Assembly (NCBI GenBank): GCA_018402075.1
Contig: JAGYJP010000008.1
Span: forward strand, 1-59,958
Reading direction: 5' to 3'
Length of the DNA stretch: 59,958 bases
Source: Candidatus Nanopelagicales bacterium
Lineage (GTDB): Bacteria; Actinomycetota; Actinomycetes; S36-B12
Positions within the stretch are counted from its first letter, which is position 1. The number at the start of each line of letters is the position of its first letter. Both the position numbers and the translations under genes were made by a program. Shown in pieces: positions 16,995 through 25,473 of this stretch. Under the pieces are notes generated by a model. That model had not been told where the DNA came from and searched no databases. It saw only the letters and a list, made by a program, of their open reading frames with translations.

Positions 16995-18428
16995 ATGCTG
17001 ACCGCCGGAGCCGCGCGCGCTTTTATCGATCCGCCATTGCCTAATGACCCCCAGGGGTACGTGCGCCGTGAATCACCAGCCCTAGAGCATTCGGATCCCC
17101 TACAAATCACCGGAGTAGTGCTCGAACGCGGAGACAACCGGATTGCGATCCTCGCGGCAGACCTCACCGGCTACGACAACGACATGGCATCTCGTATTCG
17201 CCATGAAGTCGCACAAGCGATCGATTGTGATCCGGCAGCGGTGCTGATCAACGCGAGTCACAGCCACGCGGCGCCTTGGGCGAAATCCGACAACACCAAA
17301 CTTGGTGGTGGCAGCGATGAATTCACTGCTGGTGAACGAGCGTATATCGATCGCCTTCCTTATGACTTCGCATCCGTCGCGTTACGCGCGTGGCGGGCTC
17401 GCACTCCAGCACGTGCTTCTGGGGGGACAGGCACTGTGCCCGGTATCGCAGTGAACCGCAGGGAGCGCACAGCCGACGGTCGCACAATCCTCGGGTGGAA
17501 CCCCGACTTGAAGATCGATGAAGAAATCCCAACGATCCGCATCGATGCCCTTGACGGCGACGCGATCGCGACCATCACTGCTTTCGGTTGTCACCCGGTG
17601 GTTGTGGGACCTGAAGTCGGCAAGACCGGGACCGACTTCGTCGGCCCCTTGCGACGGAGGGTGGAAGAACTACGTGGTGGCGTATGTGTCTTTCTTCAGG
17701 GAGCAGCGGGCAATGTTCTTCCCCTGCAAGCATTTTTCGACCACGAAGGACCAGAGTTCGCCATGGGCGAGCGATTGGGGCTAGAAGCCGCGCACGCTGT
17801 GGTCGATGCAGATCCACTCGACCGGGAGATTGTGAAAATCGACTTTGGATCCGTCACACCTATTTCGCTGTACCGGAAGGTGATCCTTACTGAGCAACCC
17901 GATCAGGTTTTGTCCTTCACGCGAAGAGTGATCGAACTGCCCTTGCTGCCATCGCTGACACATGATCAACTTCAATCCGAATTGGCGGAACGAGAAAATG
18001 AACTTCAAGATGCCATTTCTCACGGTGCAACAAGAGCCCTGACAAACCCCATCAAGTACCACGTCAACTGGCTAAAGTCGATGCTTGCTTTGGGAGATCA
18101 ACTGGCAACATGGACCAGCAGTCCTGGTGAAGTATGGGCAATGCGCGTCCACGACTGCGCAATTGTTGGAACACCCGGCGAACTCTTCAGCGAGATAGGA
18201 CTGGCAGTTCGTAGGGCTTCGCCCTTTTCTACAACGCTATTCGCTGGATACTGCCAAGGCATACTGGGTTACGTCTCAACTCCCGAGGAATATCCCCATG
18301 GTGGCTATGAACCAGCAGTGTCACACCGCGGATACGCGCACCCTGCCCCCTTTGCGCCAGAGGCAGCGCAACTATTAATCGATACCTCCATTGAACTGCT
18401 GGACATTCTCGCTCAAGGTCGAGTCTGA
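16995..18428 (+). CDS. Neutral/alkaline ceramidase N-domain-like metallohydrolase
   Basis: This 477-residue protein resembles the N-terminal catalytic domain of neutral/alkaline ceramidases, a zinc amidase fold. Likely zinc-site segments are INASHSHAAP and FGCHPVV, with FLQGAAGNVLP nearby. It has no signal peptide, so it should be cytoplasmic, unlike true ceramidases. ATG 16995 is chosen over GTG 16986 because AAGAGG lies 8 bases before it. It is followed after 1 base by a DapB-like dehydrogenase gene. Such stand-alone domains are common in sugar-catabolic islands but their substrates are not established; an amide or ester of a sugar acid is possible. Confidence 0.75.
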   Translation: MLTAGAARAFIDPPLPNDPQGYVRRESPALEHSDPLQITGVVLERGDNRIAILAADLTGYDNDMASRIRHEVAQAIDCDPAAVLINASHSHAAPWAKSDNTKLGGGSDEFTAGERAYIDRLPYDFASVALRAWRARTPARASGGTGTVPGIAVNRRERTADGRTILGWNPDLKIDEEIPTIRIDALDGDAIATITAFGCHPVVVGPEVGKTGTDFVGPLRRRVEELRGGVCVFLQGAAGNVLPLQAFFDHEGPEFAMGERLGLEAAHAVVDADPLDREIVKIDFGSVTPISLYRKVILTEQPDQVLSFTRRVIELPLLPSLTHDQLQSELAERENELQDAISHGATRALTNPIKYHVNWLKSMLALGDQLATWTSSPGEVWAMRVHDCAIVGTPGELFSEIGLAVRRASPFSTTLFAGYCQGILGYVSTPEEYPHGGYEPAVSHRGYAHPAPFAPEAAQLLIDTSIELLDILAQGRV

Positions 18429-18429
18429 C

Positions 18430-19377
18430 GTGTCGGTCATTGCCATCTACGGTGCCGGCCAGCTCGGTCATGGCGTAGCTCAAATCCTCTCCGAGCGTGG
18501 CGATCATGTCGTACGCGGACCCATGAACCGTCATGAAAGGGTTCAAGCCCTGTCGGGCGAAGCAGATCTCGTGATTATCGCGACAACAACTCGCCTTCGC
18601 GACGTCATTGACGATATCCGGCTAGCCGTGGCTAGTGGATCCAATGTTCTGGTGAGTGCCGAGGAGTCGGCAAATCCATGGCTCGTCAACCATGAACTTG
18701 CAGAGGCGGTGCACCACGAAGCTTTGGCAGCCGGTGTAACCGTATTGGGAGCGGGGCTGAACCCTGGCCTCATCTTCGATGCGATGGTGCTCACAATCTT
18801 AGGAGCGTCTCCTGACGATGTTGAAGTAGCGGTCTGCCGCACGGTGGATATATCTGGATTCGGACCGACCGTCCTGAGCCGAATCGGCGTGGGAATTAGT
18901 CCCGAAGAATTCTCTGCGGGAGTCGCAGCCGGTGACATCCTTGGACACGCAGGCTTCCCCCAATCGATGTCTATTGTGGGGCGGGCTCTGGGCCGCGACT
19001 TCTCAACAATTGACGCCCACCTGCAACCCTTGGTCACTGACCGTCCGATCACATTGGCCGACGGACGAATAATCCCGGCCGGTCTAACGGTTGGGGTTGA
19101 TCAGACTTACCAGGCTGTCGATCAAGGTAGAACATGGTACACGGCACAGTTCATTGGGCATGTCGCTCCCGCTGACGCAGGACTCACACTGTCAGACATC
19201 ATTACGGTGCACCGAGGTGACAACGTCATTCAACAGGTTCGCGCAACGCCATGTTTCCCATCCCAATCTGGCTCACAACATGTTCTGGCAAATTCAGTTG
19301 ACCGCGTGATAGCTGCCGCACCGGGTTGGCTGACTGTTGCTGATCTTCCACCGGCAACCCGTAATCGGGCTGGTTGA
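18430..19377 (+). CDS. DapB/2,4-diaminopentanoate-dehydrogenase-like oxidoreductase
   Basis: The 315-residue protein has an N-terminal Rossmann motif (IYGAGQLGHGVAQIL) and the blocks SAEESANPW, VTVLGAGLNPGLIFDAMV and GHAGFPQSM found in the dihydrodipicolinate-reductase-like group that includes 2,4-diaminopentanoate dehydrogenase. These act on amino or imino acids with NAD(P). GTG 18430 is chosen because it begins 1 base after the previous stop and the Rossmann fold starts there; the open frame begins earlier inside the ceramidase-like gene. The pairing with an amidase-like gene hints that the substrate contains nitrogen. Confidence 0.72.
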   Translation: MSVIAIYGAGQLGHGVAQILSERGDHVVRGPMNRHERVQALSGEADLVIIATTTRLRDVIDDIRLAVASGSNVLVSAEESANPWLVNHELAEAVHHEALAAGVTVLGAGLNPGLIFDAMVLTILGASPDDVEVAVCRTVDISGFGPTVLSRIGVGISPEEFSAGVAAGDILGHAGFPQSMSIVGRALGRDFSTIDAHLQPLVTDRPITLADGRIIPAGLTVGVDQTYQAVDQGRTWYTAQFIGHVAPADAGLTLSDIITVHRGDNVIQQVRATPCFPSQSGSQHVLANSVDRVIAAAPGWLTVADLPPATRNRAG

Positions 19378-19384
19378 ATGTCAA

Positions 19385-20236
19385 CTACGACCTGATCGGC
19401 GTAGGCGAAGAAAGTTGGGTGCGAAGCCAGCCAATGTCACTTGCAACCAGCGCCGCCTCATCCGCCTGATGTGGTCCCAGATGACCAAGTTCGACGAGAA
19501 ACCAACAATCATAGGTGGTGTGGGCAATAGCGGAAACCACATCGGCGACAGCAATCAGTCCTTGACCGAGTGGTACCGATGTCGGGCCCGAACTCTCGTG
19601 CCATGGGCCGGACGCAATATCTTTCACATGAACCACCGACACCCATCGAGCGAGAGTGGACACTGCCTCAACCGGGTCATCGCCCACGCGCACGGCGTTG
19701 GCAGTATCGAAGCACACACCCAATGAGGGTGATCCGACTTCTTCAAGAATCCATGCCAGTTGCTCCGCCGTAACGTCAGCGTGGTTCTCGATACCTAACT
19801 GGATTCCCAACCCAAACGCTTCTTCTGCAAGTCTGGCCAGGCCCGGCACGGACTTTTTAGCCTGATGCCACCCGTCGCTCGAATCGCGCAGCCGTGGGTG
19901 CGCGATGACAATGCGCATGCGCGAGTGACCCAACTCTGCCGCCAATCGCATCCAGGCTCGGGCATCTTCTTCAGCCGAGGCAGACGCACCGTATTCCAAG
20001 CCGAATGGATGACCCCACGACAACATGGTGACTATTTCGAGTGGGCGAGACAGGACTTCCCGGCAATCGGAGAGAGTCATGAAGCAAGTCTCAAGGGCCA
20101 CTACATCCGCTCCCGCTGCGAGGGCAGCATCAATGGTCAAGTCCCATGACCATTGGGGACCGGCTACCTGACATTCCCCCGGGCGAACCTCACCGAGGAA
20201 CCGGTGGAAGGAGTAGTTGTCAATACCGATCAGCAC
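19385..20236 (-). CDS. Sugar phosphate isomerase/epimerase family TIM-barrel protein
   Basis: This 283-residue AP-endonuclease-2-type TIM barrel resembles xylose-isomerase-like epimerases. Metal-site segments are GIENHADV, GVCFDTANAV, VVHVKDI and the C-terminal FLVELGHLG. GTG 20236 is chosen because the domain begins at once with LIGIDNYSFHRF and an AGG lies about 10 bases upstream; the frame extends further inside the amidohydrolase gene. It is the last gene of the minus-strand operon that begins with the enolase at 24637. It probably isomerises or epimerises a keto sugar or related acid. Confidence 0.8.
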   Translation of the reverse strand: MLIGIDNYSFHRFLGEVRPGECQVAGPQWSWDLTIDAALAAGADVVALETCFMTLSDCREVLSRPLEIVTMLSWGHPFGLEYGASASAEEDARAWMRLAAELGHSRMRIVIAHPRLRDSSDGWHQAKKSVPGLARLAEEAFGLGIQLGIENHADVTAEQLAWILEEVGSPSLGVCFDTANAVRVGDDPVEAVSTLARWVSVVHVKDIASGPWHESSGPTSVPLGQGLIAVADVVSAIAHTTYDCWFLVELGHLGPHQADEAALVASDIGWLRTQLSSPTPIRS

Positions 20237-20246
20237 GCACGGAGAC

Positions 20247-21140
20247 CTATGAAAGGTGGTAGATGCGAGCCGCGTTCTCTGACAGTACCTTGCGTTGATC
20301 CTCTGGGGCGAGCAGTTCAGATAGTCGATCACGATAGATGTCCATGATCACGTCATAGCTGCTGTACAGCCGATCGACCGGCCAATTGGATCCGAGCACA
20401 CATCTACCGGGACCAAAAATTTCGAGGGGGGTATCAATCCAAGGGCGCAGCGAATCAGCAGTGAATAGTGGATCGGTCATGGCTAGCCCGGAAATCTTGC
20501 AGGTGATATTGGGAGCCTCAGCAAGCGTACGCATACCTCCCACCCACTGTGTGAAGTACTCGTTGTCCCGACGGCGGGGGAAGCCGATGTGCTGAAGCAC
20601 TACCGTCAAATCAGGATGCCGAAGGGCCAAATCCCGAGCGGCTGTCATGTTCGGCCACTCACAATCTAAATCGAACACGAGGTTTCGCTCTGCCATGACG
20701 GTCAATGATTCTTCGAATCGCGGAATAATTTCACCCGAAGCAAGCATCGGTTCGGATCGGAAATCTCGAACACCCACAAAATACGGGGACTCACCGTGCA
20801 TATCCAATTGGCGCATTGCGTCGTCGGTGCCGAGCTCCGCGTCGGCGACGATGGTAAAGGGCACGGGCGAGGATTCACGCATCCGAGTAAGCCAGATAGT
20901 TTCCTTCACCGGATCATCGGAGCCGATCGCCGCTTGCACGTGAACGAATGCGCTGACGTCAGCAAAGCGAGCTTCGGCCCAAAGGTTGTCGATGTTGTAG
21001 GACAGCATTTTAATTGCATCAATGTTGCCGAGAACCGGATGATCTGCATTACTGTCGAGCCATACCCATGCGAGGCCTGGATCGGGATTTCGCATATTCC
21101 AGAAGTGCACATGGGTGTCGATTATGGGATCACGAGACAT
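20247..21140 (-). CDS. Amidohydrolase-2 family lactonase-like protein
   Basis: The 297-residue protein opens with DPIIDTHVHFW, the metal-binding HxH motif of the amidohydrolase-2 group (L-fuconolactonase, LigI), and ends with VLGSNWPVDRL and SENAARIYHL, also typical. These enzymes hydrolyse lactones in the cytoplasm. In this island it would open the lactone made by one of the SDR sugar dehydrogenases before dehydration by the enolase encoded in the same operon. AAAGGAGG precedes the ATG and is partly formed by the last unit of an 18-bp repeat. Confidence 0.85.
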   Translation of the reverse strand: MSRDPIIDTHVHFWNMRNPDPGLAWVWLDSNADHPVLGNIDAIKMLSYNIDNLWAEARFADVSAFVHVQAAIGSDDPVKETIWLTRMRESSPVPFTIVADAELGTDDAMRQLDMHGESPYFVGVRDFRSEPMLASGEIIPRFEESLTVMAERNLVFDLDCEWPNMTAARDLALRHPDLTVVLQHIGFPRRRDNEYFTQWVGGMRTLAEAPNITCKISGLAMTDPLFTADSLRPWIDTPLEIFGPGRCVLGSNWPVDRLYSSYDVIMDIYRDRLSELLAPEDQRKVLSENAARIYHLS

Positions 21141-21150
21141 GGTTTTCCTC

Positions 21151-21204
21151 CTTTAGGTTGATTCGATCCTTTAATTTGATTCGATCCTTTGACTCGATTC
21201 GATC
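21151..21204. repeat. 18-bp tandem repeat, three copies, at a gene junction
   Basis: Copies at 21151-21168, 21169-21186 and 21187-21204 share CTTT-(6 variable)-GATTCGATC. Read on the minus strand they encode the last residues of the lipoyl protein (RIES repeated), then its stop codon, then the spacer into the AAAGGAGG site of the amidohydrolase. Slipped-strand duplication is the simplest origin. Confidence 0.85.
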
Positions 21205-21428
21205 ACTGCGATTGGGTCTCCGGTGGATACTTCATCGTCTAGGGAGACGAGCTGTTCTAGTAAAGTTCCGGCCACCGGCGAAGGAATTTCCACAAGAGCT
21301 TTGTCAGTCTCGACTTTCATGATCGGGTCGCCCGCCGCTACCGTCGCTCCAGGTTCGACCAACCATTCGGACACCACGAACTCGTCAACCGTGTCGGCGG
21401 CACGCGGCATCTTCACGGTCATTTTCAT
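21171..21428 (-). CDS. Stand-alone lipoyl-domain protein
   Basis: This 85-residue protein is a single biotinyl/lipoyl domain. The lipoylated lysine lies in VETDKALVEIPSP, the normal ETDKA hairpin of E2 subunits. No peripheral-subunit-binding or acyltransferase domain follows, so it is not a full E2. Its start overlaps the stop of the E1 alpha gene by 4 bases. It would carry acyl groups from the E1 pair, but the acyltransferase and E3 must come from elsewhere. The C-terminus has been altered by an 18-bp repeat. Confidence 0.9.
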   Translation of the reverse strand: MKMTVKMPRAADTVDEFVVSEWLVEPGATVAAGDPIMKVETDKALVEIPSPVAGTLLEQLVSLDDEVSTGDPIAVIESSQRIESN

Positions 21429-22435
21429 GCCTGGGCTCCTTGGGGAGCGTAAATATTGTTAAACATGGCCTCAACACCCGGAGCAGGAAGTAGTTCAACT
21501 TCCGCGACAACTCTCCCGAGTTCACTACGCACCTCGGCCTCGACCGCGTCGATTTGCGATTCATCGGCTGTCCCTGCAGCCAGAATGGAGTTACGGGTCA
21601 CCAAAAGCGGGTCTCGGTTTCGCCACTGCTCCATTTCACCTTCGGGCCGGTAGGGAGCCGTGTCCGCACGCGAGTGGCCGGCAAAGCGATACGTCTTGGC
21701 CTCAATCAGGCTTGGCCCCTCTCCCGCGCGGGCACGAGCGATGGCCACTTCAAGTGCAGTTTGGACCGCCTGGATGTCCATGCCGTCGACGGCTTCACCG
21801 GGGATCCCATAAGAGGTGGCACGAATATAGAGATCTTCAAAGGGGGTGGTCAGGTTAATACGTGAATACTCACCGTAAACGTTGTTGTCCAATAGGAAAA
21901 CAACGGGCAGGTTCCACACTGCCGCGAGATTGAGTGCTTCGTGGAAGGCTCCGATGTTCGTTGCACCGTCGCCGAATACTGCAACGGCAACGGAGTCTTC
22001 GTTGCGGTTCTGATATGCAAGTGCTGCTCCGACAGCTACGGGCATGCCCGCACCAATGATTGCGAAGGTGGGAAGCAGACCCACTGACATGTCGCACAGG
22101 TGCATGGAGCCACCCACGCCTCCTGTGCAGCCCTCTGCCCGTCCCATGATTTCAGCTAGCACGGTACGCGGGGTCATTCCTAAAGCGAGTGCAACGCCAT
22201 GTCCGCGGTACGTTGCCGTGACGGTGTCCGTTGGGCGCAGTACTGACGCGAGACCTACGGCCAATGCCTCTTGCCCCATGCACAGGTGGGTGGTGCCGTG
22301 GATCGTGCCGGCAGCAAAGAGGCCGTTGACGCGCTCCTCCAAGTCCCTGATCTCCACCATGCGGGCGTATTGCTCTACCGGATCACCGGTGAGGGCACTC
22401 CTACGCTCTAATGCGCTCCTTGTTTCAGTAGTCAT
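21425..22435 (-). CDS. TPP-dependent dehydrogenase E1 component, alpha subunit
   Basis: The 336-residue protein is the alpha subunit of a heterotetrameric pyruvate/acetoin/branched-chain 2-oxoacid dehydrogenase E1. The TPP-binding motif is FGDGATNIGAFHEALNLAA followed by LLDNNVYGEYS; RFAGHSRAD is the usual phosphorylation-loop region. It overlaps both neighbours (beta subunit upstream, lipoyl protein downstream) by 4 bases. The substrate is a 2-oxoacid or acetoin-like compound; in this island a sugar-derived 2-oxo acid is plausible. Confidence 0.92.
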   Translation of the reverse strand: MTTETRSALERRSALTGDPVEQYARMVEIRDLEERVNGLFAAGTIHGTTHLCMGQEALAVGLASVLRPTDTVTATYRGHGVALALGMTPRTVLAEIMGRAEGCTGGVGGSMHLCDMSVGLLPTFAIIGAGMPVAVGAALAYQNRNEDSVAVAVFGDGATNIGAFHEALNLAAVWNLPVVFLLDNNVYGEYSRINLTTPFEDLYIRATSYGIPGEAVDGMDIQAVQTALEVAIARARAGEGPSLIEAKTYRFAGHSRADTAPYRPEGEMEQWRNRDPLLVTRNSILAAGTADESQIDAVEAEVRSELGRVVAEVELLPAPGVEAMFNNIYAPQGAQA

Positions 22436-23448
22436 CGGGCAACTCCTTCACGGATCCACCAAGGCTCGGGTACTAGCCCGGTACGTAGGTATTCGGAAAC
22501 CTGAGTCACGATTTCATCAGGCCCAGTGAGGTAGCGAGCTTCCAAATCTTTGGCATATGGGACAGGAACATCTGGTGAGGTAATGCGGAATGGGGCCGCT
22601 TTGAGTGAGCCGAATGCCCGACTGGTAATCGAGGCCAGAATCTCACTGCCCCAGCCTCCGGATGCAGGTGATTCCTCGACCACAATCAGCCTTCCTGTCT
22701 TGAGTACCGAGTCCAGTACCGTCTGCATGTCCCAGGGCACGAGCGTCAACAGATCGACGATCTCGACATCGAGGTCAGCTGACTCAGCCGCTGCCATTGC
22801 GATTCCCGTCGTCTGGCCGAGCGTAACGATTGTTGCGGCGGAACCTGTGCGGACAATGCGGGCCTTGCCGATCTCGACAATGCCTTCTTCCCCGGTCACA
22901 ACCTCACCTCGCTGCGCATAAAGTGGCCTGGGCTCCAACACAATGACCGGATCTGGGTCGCGGACCGCCGCACGCATCAAGCCATAGGCCGTTTGCGGAT
23001 CACTCGGTGATACCACCTTTAAACCGGGGGTAGCGCTCACCCAATTTTCGAGGGTTTGACTGTGCTGGCAACCAAAGCCCAGCCCGCTGCCCACGGATGC
23101 TCGGACGACCATGGGGCAGGTGACTCGACCGTTGCTGAGGTATCTAAACTTCGCCGCCTCGGTCACTAAAGCATCTAGAGCAACTCCGAGGAATTCCACG
23201 AACATTATTTCCACAACGGGACGAAGACCCATGGCAGACGCACCCACGGCAGCTCCCGTAAACCCCATTTCGGAGATCGGGGTGTCTCGTACGCGCAGCG
23301 GACCAAATTCCTCGAGAAGACCATCTGAAGTCTTGAACGGACCACCCGCAGCCGCAATGTCTTCCCCCATCACCATCACGGAGGGGTCTTCCCGCATCTC
23401 GTCGGCTAATGCCGCGGTGATCGCCTGGTTCATTCGCATTTTCGCCAT
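22432..23448 (-). CDS. TPP-dependent dehydrogenase E1 component, beta subunit
   Basis: This 338-residue protein is the E1 beta subunit that pairs with the gene that follows it. The transketolase-type pyrimidine-binding domain begins MAKMRMNQAITAAL and includes MGEDIAAAGGPF; the C-terminal half has the transketolase C domain (IVTLGQTTGIAMAAAE, IVVEESPASGGWG). AAAGG lies about 8 bases before the ATG. It lies 52 bases downstream of the enolase gene and is very likely in the same transcript. Confidence 0.92.
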   Translation of the reverse strand: MAKMRMNQAITAALADEMREDPSVMVMGEDIAAAGGPFKTSDGLLEEFGPLRVRDTPISEMGFTGAAVGASAMGLRPVVEIMFVEFLGVALDALVTEAAKFRYLSNGRVTCPMVVRASVGSGLGFGCQHSQTLENWVSATPGLKVVSPSDPQTAYGLMRAAVRDPDPVIVLEPRPLYAQRGEVVTGEEGIVEIGKARIVRTGSAATIVTLGQTTGIAMAAAESADLDVEIVDLLTLVPWDMQTVLDSVLKTGRLIVVEESPASGGWGSEILASITSRAFGSLKAAPFRITSPDVPVPYAKDLEARYLTGPDEIVTQVSEYLRTGLVPEPWWIREGVAR

Positions 23449-23500
23449 GTGCTGACCTTTCCCATTTCTGTAATGTTCGGCTAATTCTTGGTAGGACAGA

Positions 23501-24637
23501 TCAGTCGAAGGAGATCCGATATTTCGCGATGTAGTCTTGGTCCAAATCCCACCCGAGACCCGGTCGATCGGTTAACGTGATGCGCCCGTCCTTCAACGCG
23601 GGTCTATTCGCAATCAAGTTGTGCCAGATCGGGTCGCGCTGGGGGTGAAAATACTCGAGGTAAGTTCCGTGGGGAATCGACGCCAGTAAATGTGCCGCGA
23701 CGTGAGCTTCTTCATGGTGGGCCATGCGCACGTCGTAGACGGTTGCCATTCCAGCGACTCTGCGCCACTCCGTCGGGCCACCCGACCACGAACTATCGAA
23801 GTTACAAAAATCGATCGAGCCAGCCTCCATCAGGTCACGACAGCCGGCAGCGGAGAACTCGCTCTGACCCGCACACACGGGTATGCCACTGGCTAGCCGC
23901 ACGTCCCGCATGGCACGTCGATCATTTTGCCATTGGCAGGGCTCCTCGAACCACAGCAGATTGCAGTCCTCTGCTAGTTGCGCAAAACGGATCGCCTGAG
24001 CGGGTGTCCAGCCTTGATTGGCATCGACCGCTAGGGCGAAATCGTCACCCGCAGCACGCCGAGCTTCGCGAACTCGAAGAACATCCTCTTCGGGGCTAAG
24101 TCCCCCTACCTTGAACTTCATGCCAGCGAACTGGGCTTCGACGAGACCACTCACTTCTTTTGTGATGTCGGAGTCCTCGGCGTAATATCCGCCGATGGTG
24201 ATCACGGGCACGCTGTTGCTGTACCCACCCCACAACTTCCACAGTGGCATGCCGAGTGCCTGTCCGATAGCGTCCCAGAGGGCAACATCGACACAAGCGG
24301 TTGCCACAAGTCCAAGTCGACGATCCCGCAATATGTCCCAGGTAGCCGGTCGGGCAAGTTCCCAGCAGCGTTCGATTGCGAAGGCATCCTGACCGATCAG
24401 TTTGGGGACGATTTCGTTGTGAATGATTGCGTTGATCTCACCTAAACCTGCGTCCTCGTCACCCGCATATGCTTCACCGATGATCCCGCTGGCCGTGTAG
24501 ACCCGGGTGAGGATCGTAGAGCGGTGCGTCATTTTGTAGTGACTACCTTGATACACCCGATCTAAAGGAACCCGGATAGGAATGGTCTCGATCCGCTCAA
24601 TACGTAAATCGGGCACCAACTGGGGTGGCGCGGTCAT
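23501..24637 (-). CDS. Mandelate racemase/muconate-lactonizing type enolase, copy 2
   Basis: This 378-residue enolase-superfamily protein shows the KxK catalytic pair in MKFKVGG and metal-ligand blocks AVDANQGW and WFEEPCQW; the third block is CAGQSEF, and MAHHEEAH supplies a histidine. The arrangement fits acid-sugar dehydratases or racemases rather than true enolase. It is first in a six-gene operon with E1 beta, E1 alpha, lipoyl protein, amidohydrolase and a TIM-barrel isomerase, with operator site 7 immediately upstream. It would dehydrate the aldonic acid released by the lactonase. Confidence 0.87.
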   Translation of the reverse strand: MTAPPQLVPDLRIERIETIPIRVPLDRVYQGSHYKMTHRSTILTRVYTASGIIGEAYAGDEDAGLGEINAIIHNEIVPKLIGQDAFAIERCWELARPATWDILRDRRLGLVATACVDVALWDAIGQALGMPLWKLWGGYSNSVPVITIGGYYAEDSDITKEVSGLVEAQFAGMKFKVGGLSPEEDVLRVREARRAAGDDFALAVDANQGWTPAQAIRFAQLAEDCNLLWFEEPCQWQNDRRAMRDVRLASGIPVCAGQSEFSAAGCRDLMEAGSIDFCNFDSSWSGGPTEWRRVAGMATVYDVRMAHHEEAHVAAHLLASIPHGTYLEYFHPQRDPIWHNLIANRPALKDGRITLTDRPGLGWDLDQDYIAKYRISFD

Positions 24638-24655
24638 CTAAACCTCCATCGTTTC

Positions 24656-24669
24656 TGGAAACGGTTCCA
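24656..24669. promoter_or_regulatory. LacI-family operator, site 7
   Basis: TGGAAACGGTTCCA, the best full palindrome of the set, starts 19 bases upstream of the enolase ATG (24637). Confidence 0.78.
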
Positions 24670-24710
24670 TCTTAGTGCAAGCATTAGTGGTGTCAAGTGG
24701 TTTTTCTGGA

Positions 24711-25418
24711 CTAACGAATCAGGAATCCACCGTTGATGTCGACAACGGCTCCGGTAATGAAGCCAGCATGCGCTGAACACAGGAAAGCTACTAGGTCGGC
24801 AACCTCGGCGGGCTGACCGAGTCGTCCGATGGGAATGCGGGCGGCCATGTCAGGCATCCCCTTGACCATGTCGGTTTCAATGAGGGTGGGTGCGATTGCA
24901 TTGGACGTAACGCCATGTGGGGCGTATTCACTGGCAATCGCCTTGGCGAGTGCCATGACACCCGCCTTAGATGCACCGTAGGCAGCTACCGACTTTGCGC
25001 CTCCGGTTATACCCGCGCTTGAGCCGACCGATACAACTCGACCGTACCCTGCTTCACGCATGGCAGGAAGGACCTCACGTGCAACGAGGAATGCGCCAGT
25101 GAGGTTTACCGCAATGCTCTTCTGCCACGACTCCAGTGATGTTTCCTCAAATGGCTCGATAACGAAGATTCCCGCATTGAGCACCAAGATGTCGATAGAT
25201 CCCACGGCCGCACGTGCTTGTTGAACACCCACTTTGACGGACTCTTCATTGGTGACGTCCATCTGGATGCCTGTGCACCCCGGAATCTCCGGCACGGTCA
25301 GATCTCCCACAACCACCTGCGCCCCGAGGTCACGGAGCCGTTCCGCGATCTCACGTCCGATGCCTCGAGCCCCACCTGTCACCAGCGCGCTTCGGCCGCT
25401 GAACCCATCCAATTTCAT
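24711..25418 (-). CDS. Short-chain dehydrogenase/reductase (SDR) 1
   Basis: The 235-residue protein is a classical SDR: TGGARGIGREIAERL binds NAD(P), LVLNAG stabilises the core, YGASKAG is the catalytic YxxxK, and VVDINGGFLI is the usual end. AGGAG precedes the ATG. It is the last of four minus-strand genes (27356 gene, ADH, SDR2, SDR1) separated by 24 to 55 bases. Probably a sugar or polyol dehydrogenase; substrate unknown. Confidence 0.9.
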   Translation of the reverse strand: MKLDGFSGRSALVTGGARGIGREIAERLRDLGAQVVVGDLTVPEIPGCTGIQMDVTNEESVKVGVQQARAAVGSIDILVLNAGIFVIEPFEETSLESWQKSIAVNLTGAFLVAREVLPAMREAGYGRVVSVGSSAGITGGAKSVAAYGASKAGVMALAKAIASEYAPHGVTSNAIAPTLIETDMVKGMPDMAARIPIGRLGQPAEVADLVAFLCSAHAGFITGAVVDINGGFLIR

Positions 25419-25473
25419 GAACTGCTCCTTTTGTTTTCTTTCTTCTTCGCGCTAACGGTGCTAAGAACTTTTA

